A DNA stretch of 64,000 bases, taken from NCBI GenBank assembly GCA_041984235.1, contig JBHIYN010000001.1, positions 248,001-312,000 on the forward strand. Reading direction: 5' to 3'. The notes under the pieces were generated by a model that did no database searches, was not told the origin of the DNA, and saw nothing but the letters and a program-made list of their open reading frames with translations. Within the stretch, counting starts at the first letter, position 1; every line of letters starts with the position of its first letter. The position numbers and the translations under genes are program-made. This document shows positions 42,095 to 51,122 of the stretch, in pieces. Source of the DNA: JBHIYN01 sp041984235 (GTDB lineage: Bacteria > Pseudomonadota > Gammaproteobacteria > Ga0077536).

Positions 42095-42436
42095 TCAGAT
42101 GACTTCCAGCTCCTCGGTGACGAAGCTGCGGCACTTGTCCATGTCGAGGAACTTGAGCTCGTCGGGACGGATGAGCTCCAGGTAACGCGGTTCGCTGAAG
42201 GCGCGGTGCATGTCCTCGGCACTGTCGAACCACAGCTCGGCGATGCCGTCGAAGTCGCGGCCCTGCATCAGCGGCACCTCGGCGGAGGACAGGTGGCACT
42301 GAACGTACCGCTGCACATGCCGGGTGAACTCGGTAACCGACCGCACCAGCGGGCCGTGCTGCTCGCGCCAGTAGGTATCGAACTGCTCGAAGGTGAAATC
42401 GTGGCGGCGCACCGCACACACGATGAGCTTGATCAT
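42095..42436 (-). CDS. EthD-like dimeric alpha-beta barrel protein 2
   Basis: 113 residues from the ATG at 42436 behind GGGGAG. MIKLIVCAVRRHDFTFEQFDTYW with HGPLV, then a central GIAELWFDSAEDM (compare VLTELWFDDEADFE in the neighbour). The two genes are 53 bases apart in the same direction and were probably made by duplication. Function unknown beyond the fold; possibly an isomerase or carrier for an oxidised aromatic or terpenoid product. Confidence 0.78.
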   Translation of the reverse strand: MIKLIVCAVRRHDFTFEQFDTYWREQHGPLVRSVTEFTRHVQRYVQCHLSSAEVPLMQGRDFDGIAELWFDSAEDMHRAFSEPRYLELIRPDELKFLDMDKCRSFVTEELEVI

Positions 42437-42556
42437 TCGGTCCTCCCCTGTGACCCGTGTCCCGGTTGCGCCGGCCTGGCCGCTTGCCGACGGCGCGACG
42501 GCAGGCAACCGTAGCACAGGCCGGCACCGACGGTGATGCCGGCCGGATGCGATGAA

Positions 42557-43048
42557 TCAGGGTGGCGGGCGCTCGAGATCCAGCACCACCACCGGGATCT
42601 CGCGGCTGGTACGGGCCTGGTATTCGAGCTGCACGGGCTGCTCTGCGGTGATCGCCTCCCACCAGCGTGCGCGCTCGGCGCCGTGCACGGTGCGTGCGGT
42701 GGCCGGGCTGCGGAAGCTGCCGATCCAGACCTCGCAGCGCGGCGCCTGCTGCAGGTTGAAATACCACGCCGGGTGCCGTGCCACGCCGCCCTTGGAAGCG
42801 ACGATGGCGATCGCGCCATCCACGCGGTAGTACTGCAGGATGGTATGCAGCCGCCGGCCCGAACGGCGCCCGGTGTGGAACAGCAGCAGGCACGGCACCG
42901 GCCCGCCCGGCACGCCGATGACGGCCGGGTCCCACAGGTGCGCCGCGTCCGGATCGGTGAGGTACTGCTCGTGGTGCGCGGCAATCGCGCGGCGCACGGC
43001 CTCTGGCAGCTCCTGCGCCTGGTCGCGATCGGTTTTCGCGCCGGTCAT
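42557..43048 (-). CDS. Ddn-like (deazaflavin-dependent) nitroreductase-family protein 1
   Basis: 163 residues from the ATG at 43048. Characteristic block LLLFHTGRRSGRRLHTIL, then VASKGGVARHPAWYFNL and REIPVVVLDLERP. This is the DUF385/Ddn family, whose members bind F420 (some bind flavin or heme). A relative on the opposite strand is at 43734-44216, with the MAPEG gene between. A longer open frame to 43276 would overlap the MAPEG gene and has no resemblance to the family. Cofactor use in this organism is unproven. Confidence 0.85.
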   Translation of the reverse strand: MTGAKTDRDQAQELPEAVRRAIAAHHEQYLTDPDAAHLWDPAVIGVPGGPVPCLLLFHTGRRSGRRLHTILQYYRVDGAIAIVASKGGVARHPAWYFNLQQAPRCEVWIGSFRSPATARTVHGAERARWWEAITAEQPVQLEYQARTSREIPVVVLDLERPPP

Positions 43049-43100
43049 GGCAGGACTCGCCACGGTGCGGACACGGCGTACGTCGTGCGCGCTGGCCGCA

Positions 43101-43535
43101 TCATGCCAGCGTGCGCATGACGGCGCGCACGGCGAGCACCCACAGGCAGACCGTCGACAGGGTGAACAGCGCCACGCGCACGGCGATGACGTTGACCAGG
43201 CCCTGCCACAGGCTGTGCGCGATCCGGATCGCGGTGTAGCCCCAGGCGAAGGCCACGCTGGTCGCGCTCGCATCACCCGACAGCGCGAGCAGTGCGACGA
43301 CGGCGTAGAACAGGGTCGGCTGCTCCATCAGGTGGGTGTAGTTGTGAGACACCCAGTTGACCCGCTCTGGCATGTCCTTCTCGACGTCGACGTAGCGACC
43401 GCCGCGCGGTGCGTTGGCGAGCGAGATGCCGGCGCGGGAGAAGGCCGGGAAGCGGGTCACCACCAGCCACAGCAGGACGACCAGCGACCACAGCACCAAC
43501 ACGGCGGCCGGCGCGAGGATGGGATTGACGTTCAT
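43101..43535 (-). CDS. MAPEG-family membrane protein
   Basis: 144 residues with four hydrophobic segments (about 7-27, 71-86, 93-110 and 117-140). The family pattern includes NxxEQPTLFYAV seen as HLMEQPTLFYAVVALL and RIAHSLWQG. MAPEG proteins are membrane glutathione transferases or related enzymes that detoxify lipophilic electrophiles. It lies between the two Ddn-like genes, on the minus strand 53 bases upstream of the first. No evidence for a specific substrate. Confidence 0.85.
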   Translation of the reverse strand: MNVNPILAPAAVLVLWSLVVLLWLVVTRFPAFSRAGISLANAPRGGRYVDVEKDMPERVNWVSHNYTHLMEQPTLFYAVVALLALSGDASATSVAFAWGYTAIRIAHSLWQGLVNVIAVRVALFTLSTVCLWVLAVRAVMRTLA

Positions 43536-43733
43536 ACCGATGAGTCTCCCCGGGCAGTTACGTGGCGCTTACCTTAGGCGATCGGCGTGCACCCGGCCAT
43601 CCTTGCGGGCCGGTTCGCATCCGGCGCGGCCGTGCGCCTGCGGGCCCCTGTGCGGACCGCCGGGCCGAGTCCGTGCGCCGTCCTGCCCCGCACTCGGTTA
43701 AGCTTGCAGGCGGAACAACCGGGGAGGAAGCGC

Positions 43734-44216
43734 ATGAGCGAGGAAGTCGACCGTACCGTACGCGAGCTCGAAGGTGGCCACCTGCCGGCCTGGATATCCG
43801 ACCACCTGCAGGCCTACCAGGCGTCCGGCGGCACGGAAGGTCACCTGTGGGACGCCGCCGCGGTCGGCGGTGAAGGGCAGTATCCCTGCCTGCTGCTGAC
43901 CACCGTCGGGCGGCGCTCCGGCAAGACCTACACCCACCCGCTGATCTACGGGGTCGACGGCGAGCGGTTCGTCATCGTCGCCTCCAAGGGCGGTTCGGAC
44001 ACGCAGCCGGCGTGGTACTTCAACCTGCTCGCGGCGCCGGACATCGTGCTGCAGGTCGGCACCGACCGCTTCGCGGCACGGGCCGCCCTGGCGCAGGGCG
44101 CCGAGCGGGCGCGGCTGTGGGCGCTGATGACGTCGGTCTATCCGCCGTACGCCGACTACCAGTCGAAGACGACCCGCGAGATCCCGATCTTCGCCCTGGA
44201 ACGTGTGGCGGGATGA
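43734..44216 (+). CDS. Ddn-like (deazaflavin-dependent) nitroreductase-family protein 2
   Basis: 160 residues, starting MSEEVDRTVRELEGGHLPAW after GGGGAGGAAG. LLLTTVGRRSGKTYTHPLIYG, VASKGGSDTQPAWYFNL and REIPIFALERVAG align with the neighbour at 42557-43048, so the two are diverged paralogues facing opposite ways around the MAPEG gene. Predicted to reduce a quinone-like or enone substrate with F420H2 or another hydride donor. Confidence 0.85.
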   Translation: MSEEVDRTVRELEGGHLPAWISDHLQAYQASGGTEGHLWDAAAVGGEGQYPCLLLTTVGRRSGKTYTHPLIYGVDGERFVIVASKGGSDTQPAWYFNLLAAPDIVLQVGTDRFAARAALAQGAERARLWALMTSVYPPYADYQSKTTREIPIFALERVAG

Positions 44217-44307
44217 GGCGTCGACGCCGTGCCCGCCGGACGCCGGTATTGCGCAGGACGGCCCCGTTGATGACGATGCGGTCGACCATGCAACGGGAGC
44301 AGCAGGC

Positions 44308-45444
44308 ATGAGCGCAACGCCGCCAGCATCGCTGGCCGCCCTCGCCACGACCCTCTACCACTGCGCCGACTGCAGCTACTGCGTGGACGCGGTGTGGGCC
44401 GAGCGTGGCATCGATCACGTCTGCCCGACGCTGCGCCACCATGCCCCGGTAGTGAGCTACTCGGGGCGCGGTTACATCGCCGCCGCGCGCGCCTGGCTGG
44501 AGGGGGCCGAGCTCGATCCGGCCACGCTCGGCGAGCGCGTGTTCACCTGCACCACCTGCGGGCACTGCGATGCCGTGTGTCCGATCGGGCTGCGCCCGAC
44601 GGCGGTACTGCACGCCCTGCGCGGCGAGCTGCTGCAACGTGCGCAGGCACCGGAGCCGGTCACGGCACTGCTCGCGGCATGGGCCCGCGACGGCAATCCC
44701 AACCGGGTCGCCGGGCGCGCCGACTGGGCGCAGGGGCTGGACATTCCGGCCAGCGGCGAGGTGCTCTACCTGCCCGGCTGTGCCGCGGCGACCGCGCGGC
44801 CGGCGGAAGCGCGCGCGGCCTGGCGCATCCTCGGTGCGGGTGGCCGCGCGGTGACGACGCTGGGCGCTGCCGACGCCTGCTGCGGTGCGCCGTGGCGCGA
44901 GCTCGGCGCCGACGACGAAGCCGAAGGCCGGGCGCGCACGCTGGCGGCGAAGTGTGAGACCAGCGGCGCCGCGATCCGGGTCACCTCCGGCCAGGAGTGC
45001 CTGCGCAGCTACGCCGCGGGTGCGGCCCCGGTAGTGACTTTCCACGCCTGGGTGCTCGCTGCACTCGAAGACGGCAGCCTCAGGCTCGCCGCGCGTGCAC
45101 CGCTGCCGCGCGCGGTGGCGCTGCTGGATTCCTGTCAGCACCGTGAGGGTGAGGGCGCCGCGACCCTGCGTGCCCTGCTCGAACGCCTTGGGGTGAACGT
45201 GGTCAATGCCGATGCCGTAGCCCGGCACGTCATGTGCTGCGGCGCCGGTGGCGGCATGCCGGCCCTGCAGCCGGCCTCGGCCGCGCGCATGGCCGCGGCG
45301 CGCGTGGCCGCGTTCGATGAAGCGGGCTGTGACGCCGTGGTCGGCGCCGATCCGCGCTGCGTGGCGCATCTCGCCGCCAGCGCCACGCGGCCGGTCTACG
45401 GCATCGCCGAATTCCTGGCCGAGTTCTTCGAGGCCGGGACATGA
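44308..45444 (+). CDS. GlcF/GlpC-like iron-sulfur subunit (CCG domains)
   Basis: 378 residues from the ATG at 44308. Two N-terminal Fe-S cysteine groups: CADCSYCVDA ... CP and CTTCGHCDAVCP (the second a typical 4Fe-4S CxxCxxC..CP). Two CCG-type domains follow: LYLPGCAAA ... DACCGAPW and LLDSCQH ... HVMCCGAGGG. This fits the small subunit of membrane-linked D-lactate, glycolate or glycerol-3-phosphate dehydrogenases. It overlaps the FAD subunit by 4 bases. Likely passes electrons from a 2-hydroxyacid dehydrogenase to the quinone pool. Confidence 0.88.
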   Translation: MSATPPASLAALATTLYHCADCSYCVDAVWAERGIDHVCPTLRHHAPVVSYSGRGYIAAARAWLEGAELDPATLGERVFTCTTCGHCDAVCPIGLRPTAVLHALRGELLQRAQAPEPVTALLAAWARDGNPNRVAGRADWAQGLDIPASGEVLYLPGCAAATARPAEARAAWRILGAGGRAVTTLGAADACCGAPWRELGADDEAEGRARTLAAKCETSGAAIRVTSGQECLRSYAAGAAPVVTFHAWVLAALEDGSLRLAARAPLPRAVALLDSCQHREGEGAATLRALLERLGVNVVNADAVARHVMCCGAGGGMPALQPASAARMAAARVAAFDEAGCDAVVGADPRCVAHLAASATRPVYGIAEFLAEFFEAGT

Positions 45445-46865
45445 GCGCCGCCGGCGCAGCGCTGGGCGATAAGCTGGCGGCGGCGCTGGGCGAGGGCGGC
45501 GCGGTCTACGCGGACCCCGTCGACCTGCTCGGTTACCAGCGCGACACGTCGCTGGTGCGGCCGGGCACGGCGCGGGTCGTGGTGCGGCCGTCCGGCGCCG
45601 CGGACGTCGCCACGGTCCTCGCCACCGCGGCCGCCGAAGGGGCCGCCGTGTACGTGCGCGGCGGCGGCACCATGTACGCCGGCGGCGCCAACCCGCACGC
45701 CGGCGGCGTGGTGCTCGACATGAGCGGCATGGATCGCATCCTCGACATCGACCTCGCGCGCGGTGTGGTGGTGTGCGAGCCGGGCGTGCGTTTCGGGGCG
45801 CTGTCCAAAGCGCTGGCGCCGCACGGCATGACGGTCGGCGTGATCCCGGTCACGGCGCCGGCGGCGACCGTCGGCGGCGCCGCGTCGGCGCACGCGCTGG
45901 GTACCGGCTCGGCGCGCTTCCAGTCCTTCGCCGACGAGGTGGTCGGCCTGGAGGTGGTGCTCGCCGATGGCCGCGTGCTCAGCACCGGCAGTGCGCTCGC
46001 CGGGGATTGCGGCTTCTTCCAGCGCTACGCCACCGGGCCGGACCTGACCGGGCTGTTCCTCGGCGCTGATGCCAGTCTCGGCGTGATTACCCGCATCGCG
46101 CTGTGGCTGCACCCGCTGCCGGAACGTCGCGAGACGCGCAGCTTCGGTTTCCCCGGTGCTGCCGCTGCCGCCGCTTTCGTAGACGGCCTGCAGCGCACCG
46201 AGCTGACCCGCGACATCTGGTACGGTGCCGGTTACGAGGGTGCGACGGTCAGCGGGCGCGTGATGAACGCGTTTCCCGATACCGATCCCGGCAGCCTGCC
46301 GGGCTTCTGCGTGGGGCTCGATTTCGGCGGCGACGCGGCCGCCGTGGGCACGGCGATCGAGCGTGCCGGTGCGCTGGCTGAGGATGCCGGCGGCAGCGAG
46401 TACGCGCCGTTCGACCAGGCCTATTTCCGGCGCCTGCGCAACGAGGAGATCTACTGGTACTCCTTTGCCGGCTACTTCTCCCTCTCGCGCTGCGCGATCC
46501 TGATGACCTCCCTGCCGACCGAACGGCTGGCGGATTTCATTGGCCTGGTCGAGGCCAGCCGCGCGGATTATCCGGACATCACCTGGGGCGGCGCCGTGGT
46601 GGTGTGCCGGCGTGGCCTGCATGGCGGCGTGATCGGCTTCTACGACGAGGCCAGCCAGTGGGCGCAGGCCGAGGAGGCGGTCGCCGCACTCGCCCCGCGC
46701 CTGCTCGCGGCCGGCTGCATCCCGTACAAGAGCGGCAAGGTGTGGGCCGACAGCGTGCGCGGCTTCACGCCTTACCATGCCGTGCTCGGCGAGGTGAAGC
46801 AGGCGCTGGATCCGCGCGGGGTGCTCGCACCGGGCAACCTCGGGCTGAACGCTACGCAACGCTGA
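45441..46865 (+). CDS. FAD-linked 2-hydroxyacid oxidase/dehydrogenase (GlcD-like)
   Basis: 474 residues. PF01565-type FAD domain: VVVRPSGAADVATVLATAA, VRGGGTMYAGGANPHAGGV, GVIPVTAPAATVGGAASAHALGTGSARF. The C-terminal part is less typical of GlcD, but the terminal GVLAPGNLGL is usual for this fold. Translationally coupled to the Fe-S subunit. Together they look like a respiratory oxidase for a 2-hydroxyacid or a side-chain alcohol; the distal gap from classic glycolate oxidase motifs leaves the substrate open. Confidence 0.86.
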   Translation: MSAAGAALGDKLAAALGEGGAVYADPVDLLGYQRDTSLVRPGTARVVVRPSGAADVATVLATAAAEGAAVYVRGGGTMYAGGANPHAGGVVLDMSGMDRILDIDLARGVVVCEPGVRFGALSKALAPHGMTVGVIPVTAPAATVGGAASAHALGTGSARFQSFADEVVGLEVVLADGRVLSTGSALAGDCGFFQRYATGPDLTGLFLGADASLGVITRIALWLHPLPERRETRSFGFPGAAAAAAFVDGLQRTELTRDIWYGAGYEGATVSGRVMNAFPDTDPGSLPGFCVGLDFGGDAAAVGTAIERAGALAEDAGGSEYAPFDQAYFRRLRNEEIYWYSFAGYFSLSRCAILMTSLPTERLADFIGLVEASRADYPDITWGGAVVVCRRGLHGGVIGFYDEASQWAQAEEAVAALAPRLLAAGCIPYKSGKVWADSVRGFTPYHAVLGEVKQALDPRGVLAPGNLGLNATQR

Positions 46866-46968
46866 GGCTCGCGCGCGACTGACCCGGGTCAGGCCTGCCG
46901 CACGCACCGCAACCTCGAGCAGGGCTATACTGCGGCCGTCATTGACAGCGTTACAGGGGAGACAGGAC

Positions 46969-47592
46969 ATGGCCGAAGCGGGCTGGACCATCAGCGGCGA
47001 GTACATGGAGAGTTGCAACTGCGACTACCTGTGTCCGTGCATCTTCACCAACCCGCAGGCCGAGGTGACCTACGATCACTGCACGGCGCTGCTGGTGTTC
47101 CGTATCGACCAGGGCAGCGCCGGTGACGTCGATCTCTCCGGGCTCAAGTTCGCGCTGGTGGTCAGGTCCGGCAAGATCATGAGCGAGGGCGACTGGGTGT
47201 TCGGCGCGATCGTCGACGACGCGGCCAGCGGCGCCCAGCGCGAGGCGCTGACGGCGATCGCCAGCGGCGAGGCGGGCGGACCGCCGGCCATGATCCGGCA
47301 GAACCTGGTCAGCGATTTCCGCGGCGTCGAGTACCAGCCGATCGAGTTCAACATGGATGGCGTCAAACGCTCGGCCACGATCGCCGACAAGGTGCGCTTC
47401 GCCATCGCCGGGGTGCTGTCGCGGCTTGGCAACGGTGAGCCGTTCTACATCGACAACGTCGGTCACCCGGCCGCGCGCAAGCTGGCGCTGGCGCGCTCCG
47501 AGGAGACCCACGTGCACTGCTTCGGCCTCGACATGGACATCTCCGGCGCCGGCAACAACGGTCACTACGCACCGTTCTCCTGGGCCGCCTAG
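46969..47592 (+). CDS. DUF1326-domain protein
   Basis: 207 residues from the ATG at 46969 (GGGGAGACAGG upstream); a TTG at 46942 in the same frame is rejected. The family hallmark is the Cys cluster ESCNCDYLCPCIF near residue 13, with later GEAGGPPAMI and ETHVHCFGLDMDISGAGNN. DUF1326 proteins are cytoplasmic and of unknown function; they are frequent next to GMC oxidoreductases and other catabolic genes. A TATACT hexamer at 46926-46931 may be its -10. Confidence 0.83.
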   Translation: MAEAGWTISGEYMESCNCDYLCPCIFTNPQAEVTYDHCTALLVFRIDQGSAGDVDLSGLKFALVVRSGKIMSEGDWVFGAIVDDAASGAQREALTAIASGEAGGPPAMIRQNLVSDFRGVEYQPIEFNMDGVKRSATIADKVRFAIAGVLSRLGNGEPFYIDNVGHPAARKLALARSEETHVHCFGLDMDISGAGNNGHYAPFSWAA

Positions 47593-47644
47593 ACGCCGTA
47601 AACGCGGCGCCGCATGGCGGCGCCGTCCGCACGAGGGGACATCG

Positions 47645-49156
47645 ATGAGCGATCCACAGGTCATCGTCATCGGCAGCGGGTTTGGCGGATCCGTCGCCGC
47701 CGCGCGCATCGCCGAGGCCGGATTCAAAGTCACGCTGCTCGAGCGCGGCCCCTGGCGCGACACCGTGCCGGTGCGCTCGATGGGTATCGACAAGCGCTCG
47801 CCGCTGCCGCGCGGCCGCCTGTTGTTCACGCGCCTGCTGCGCGCCATCGGCGGCAACCGCATGCCCGGCAACCGGGTGCGTCTGAACAAGCACGGCCTGT
47901 TCGAGCTGTTCTTCGCCAAGGGTGTGACCATCGCCTGCTCGTCGGGGGTCGGCGGCGGCAGCCACGTGTACTCGGCGATCAACATCCGGCCGCTGGCCGA
48001 GAACTACTGGGAGGGCCATGCGCCCGGGATCTCGGACGCGGAGATGTCACCGCATTACGACGCCGTGCTCGAACGCATGGGCTCGGTGACGCCGATGGCC
48101 GATCACCGCATCCCGAACACCTCGGTGGTGCGCTTCAAGGGCAGTGAGGACCTGGCGCCGGCGATACCGCCGCCCGACCCGCGCATCGGCTACCTGTTGC
48201 CCGACGATCCGGACAACCCGCAGAAGGTCACCGACGACAACGGTATCGAACGCTGGGAGGTCGACTACCAGAGCGGCGAGGACGGCTTTCTGGGCTCACC
48301 CAAAGGCAGCAAGACCACGCTCGACGCGGTCTACCTCGCGCCGGCCATGAAGCGCGGGCTGACGGTGCGCGACCTGGCCGAGGTCACGCACATCACGCGC
48401 CAGGACGGCGGTAGCCGCTACCGCGTCGATTTCCTCGATCACCACACCGGGCAGAAAACCTCGCTCGCCGCCGACCACGTGATCGTCGCCGCCGGCACCC
48501 TCAACACCCTGCACATCCTGCTGCGCAGCCGCGAGGCGGGCGGGCTCAGCGGCATGCCACAGCTCGGCAAGCGTTTCGGCACCAACGGCGACTACTTCGG
48601 TTACTGGGACTACAACGACCCGGAGGTCGACCAGACCATCGGCCTGCCGACCACCGGCGGCGTGCGCCTCGCCGACGATCCCGACTCGCCCATGATCGGC
48701 GGCGGCGGACTGCCCGCGGTCGAGAGCTACCCGCTGCCAGGCTTTCTGAAACGCAGAATGAAGCGTGCCTACATGATCGCGGGCCTGGGCGAAGACACCA
48801 TGTGCGGCGAGGTCGGGATTCGCCGTGGCCGCCTGCGCATCGAGTACGACTGGCGCCAGAGTCCGATCTTCACCCGCATCCGCGGCGTGTTCGCCGAGAT
48901 CGGGCGGCGCACCGGCCACCGCGTGTATGCACCGAAGACGCCGATCACGGTACATCCGACCGGTGGCGCCTGCCTCGCGGCGAGCATCGAGGAAGGCGTG
49001 GTCGACGCCAACGGCGAGATGTTCGACAACCCGGGCCTCTACGTGGCCGACGCCGCCGCGCTGCCGCGCGCGCCGGGCGGGCCGCCGTCGATGACCATCG
49101 CCGCCTGGGCGGATCACATCGCGGCCGGCTTCATCGCGCGCAACGCGCCCCCCTGA
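47645..49156 (+). CDS. GMC-family FAD oxidoreductase (cholesterol-oxidase-like)
   Basis: 503 residues starting MSDPQVIVIGSGFGGSVAAARIA after GAGGGGACATCG. FAD loop GSGFGGS at about 10, GGGSHVYSAINIRP in the substrate/FAD region and the C-terminal motif TVHPTGGACLA ... LYVADAAALPRAPGGPPSMTIAA, in which the His and Asn/Asp of GMC catalysis are expected. The sequence resembles the cholesterol oxidase/ glucose-methanol-choline branch used on sterols and bulky alcohols. The gene follows the DUF1326 gene after 52 bases. A steroid or terpenoid alcohol is a reasonable guess. Confidence 0.9.
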   Translation: MSDPQVIVIGSGFGGSVAAARIAEAGFKVTLLERGPWRDTVPVRSMGIDKRSPLPRGRLLFTRLLRAIGGNRMPGNRVRLNKHGLFELFFAKGVTIACSSGVGGGSHVYSAINIRPLAENYWEGHAPGISDAEMSPHYDAVLERMGSVTPMADHRIPNTSVVRFKGSEDLAPAIPPPDPRIGYLLPDDPDNPQKVTDDNGIERWEVDYQSGEDGFLGSPKGSKTTLDAVYLAPAMKRGLTVRDLAEVTHITRQDGGSRYRVDFLDHHTGQKTSLAADHVIVAAGTLNTLHILLRSREAGGLSGMPQLGKRFGTNGDYFGYWDYNDPEVDQTIGLPTTGGVRLADDPDSPMIGGGGLPAVESYPLPGFLKRRMKRAYMIAGLGEDTMCGEVGIRRGRLRIEYDWRQSPIFTRIRGVFAEIGRRTGHRVYAPKTPITVHPTGGACLAASIEEGVVDANGEMFDNPGLYVADAAALPRAPGGPPSMTIAAWADHIAAGFIARNAPP

Positions 49157-49180
49157 GGCGCGCGGCGGACGGGCCCGGCG

Positions 49181-50074
49181 TCAGCCGGCCGCGGCCCCGT
49201 CGAGGCTCTCCGCCAGCGCAATCAGCTCCTTCGCCGTCGCCACCATGGCGTAGTCGACCATGTCGCCTTCGTAGATGACGGCGGCGCGGCCCTCGGCTTC
49301 GGCCGCCGCCATCGCCTCGAGCAAACCGCGGGCGTAGGCGAGCTCGTCCGGCTGCGGGCTGAACACCTCGTTTACGATCGGCACGTGGCTGGGATGCATC
49401 ACGCACATGCCGCGCAGACCGAGGCGCCGATTGCGCTCGGCGTCGGCGCGCAGGCCCTCGAGATCGCGGATGTCCCACCACGAACTGGTCATGGGGTAGG
49501 GGATGCCGGCCGCGCGGGCGTCGAGCACCGCCTTCGAACGCAGGTAAAGGGTTTCCTCGCCGCCCTTGGTCCACTGGTAGCCGACCGCGCGCGCGGCATC
49601 ACCGCCGGGGCCGCAGGCGAGTACGAGCTGGTGCACGCGCGGCGCGGCGCGCGCGATGTCACAGGCGTCGCGCATGGCGCCGGCGGTCTCCAGCAGCAGC
49701 GTGGTGTTGACGCTGCCGGGCGCGATGCCGTGACGACGCTCGAGATGCTTGAGCAGGGCGTCGAGTTCGCGCATGTCCTCGGCTCGTTCCACCTTGGGCA
49801 GCATCACCGAGCGCAGCTCGGGACAGACGATGGCCTCCAGATCGTCCAGCGTGCGTCCGGTGGCATAACCGTTGATGCGCACCGAGCAATACTGCCCGGC
49901 GCGATGTAAAGCCTGCACGCTGTCGCGGACCTGCGCGCGTGCGGCAGTCTTGTGATCGTCGGGCACGGCGTCCTCGAGATCGAGGATCAGCTCGTCGGCG
50001 CCGGCGGCCTGGGCCTTGGGGACCCATTCGGGCTTGTGCCCGGGAACGAATAGTGACGAACGCACCAGGTGCAT
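49181..50074 (-). CDS. HpcH/HpaI aldolase/CitE-like CoA lyase
   Basis: 297 residues. RSSLFVPGHKPEWVPKA, ELILDLEDAVPDDHK, SVRINGYAT, MLPKVERAEDM, LLLETAGAM and a C-terminal MVDYAMV are the CitE/malyl-CoA lyase blocks; the Asp of DLEDAV and the Glu of LLLETAG are metal ligands. Alone, without CitF or CitD, it is not a citrate lyase complex; CitE-like proteins of this type cleave malyl-, citramalyl- or other 3-hydroxy-3-carboxyacyl-CoA esters. With the citrate-synthase-like lyase at 19158 it gives the island two unrelated C-C lyases. Confidence 0.88.
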   Translation of the reverse strand: MHLVRSSLFVPGHKPEWVPKAQAAGADELILDLEDAVPDDHKTAARAQVRDSVQALHRAGQYCSVRINGYATGRTLDDLEAIVCPELRSVMLPKVERAEDMRELDALLKHLERRHGIAPGSVNTTLLLETAGAMRDACDIARAAPRVHQLVLACGPGGDAARAVGYQWTKGGEETLYLRSKAVLDARAAGIPYPMTSSWWDIRDLEGLRADAERNRRLGLRGMCVMHPSHVPIVNEVFSPQPDELAYARGLLEAMAAAEAEGRAAVIYEGDMVDYAMVATAKELIALAESLDGAAAG

Positions 50075-50179
50075 GCGGATGACCTCCCTTGCAACGGATG
50101 CTCAGCGGCGCGCAGGCGGCGCCGCTGAGCGATCGGAATGATAAGCGGTGCGCGGCGCGGCCGGTCTCCGCCGACGGCT

Positions 50180-50971
50180 TCAGGACGACCCGAACTTCGG
50201 GCGCCGTTTCTCCAGGAAGGCGCGCATGCCTTCGCGCGAGTCGGCACTCAGAAAGAGCTCGGGCTGGACCGAGGCCTCCCAGTCCAGGGTGTCGCCCAGC
50301 GAGCGCGTTTCACCATGGTACACGCCGTGCTTGATCGCGGTGATCGCCGCACGTGGCCCCGCGGCCAGGCGCCGGGCGATCGCTCCGACCTGGGTGTCGA
50401 AGTCCGCCGCCGGGAACACCGCGTTGACGATGCCGAGTGCCAGCGCGCGCTCGGCATCGATACGCTCGCCCAGCATCATCAGCTCCAGCGCCCGCGCGGT
50501 GCCGACCATGCGCGTCAGCAGGTAATGCCCGCCCCAGTCCGGCACCAGGCCGATGTGCACGAAGCTCTGGCTGAAGAAGGCCCGTTCGGACGCGTAACGC
50601 AGGTCGCAGGCCAGCGCCAGGTTCATGCCGCCGCCGGCCGCCGCGCCGTTGACGGCGGCAAGGACCGGTGTGGCCAGGGAGCGAATGGTCTGCACGACTT
50701 CGGCGCCGGCCTGCATGCGGCGGCGGATCACCGAGTTGTCGTCGGCCGCCTGCTGCGCGGCCATGCCGGCGATGTCGCCGCCGGCGGCGAAGGCTTCGCC
50801 GGCGCCGGTGATGACGATACAGCCGACCTCGGGGTCGGCATCGGCGCCGCGCAGCAATTCGAGCAGCAGCTCGCGCGTGTCGTCACCGAAGGCGTTGCGG
50901 ACCTCGGGCCGGTTGAGGGTCAGCGTGGCGACGCCGGCGTCGCTGGTGTAGAGGACTTCCTGCGCGTTCAT
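50180..50971 (-). CDS. PaaG-like crotonase (enoyl-CoA isomerase/hydratase family)
   Basis: 263 residues. Oxyanion segment GEAFAAGGDIAGM and GGGMNLALACDLR. The first hydratase glutamate is absent (Asn in GGGMNLA), and the second position is GLVPDWGG with Asp145, as in PaaG-type isomerases. So it is more likely a double-bond isomerase or ring-opening helper than an enoyl-CoA hydratase. Same strand as BadI, with a 151-base gap; possibly in the same operon. The ATG at 50971 lacks a strong ribosome-binding site. Confidence 0.85.
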   Translation of the reverse strand: MNAQEVLYTSDAGVATLTLNRPEVRNAFGDDTRELLLELLRGADADPEVGCIVITGAGEAFAAGGDIAGMAAQQAADDNSVIRRRMQAGAEVVQTIRSLATPVLAAVNGAAAGGGMNLALACDLRYASERAFFSQSFVHIGLVPDWGGHYLLTRMVGTARALELMMLGERIDAERALALGIVNAVFPAADFDTQVGAIARRLAAGPRAAITAIKHGVYHGETRSLGDTLDWEASVQPELFLSADSREGMRAFLEKRRPKFGSS

Positions 50972-51122
50972 GGCCGCAGTGTCGGTGCAAGCGCACGCCG
51001 AGTCCAGCGGCGGCTCGGGCGCAATGGCACCGCTGACCGGCCGGGGGTAGCGGCACGCTCACCGCCGGGTGGTGAGCGTGCCGGCCGTGACCGGGATGAA
51101 TCGCCGCCGCGCGGCGAGCGGC

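Noticed and set aside
44020..47018. Large minus-strand frames opposite the GlcF/GlcD-like genes
   Set aside because: Antisense artefacts of GC-rich codon use; the plus-strand frames have clear Fe-S and FAD motifs and coupled starts.
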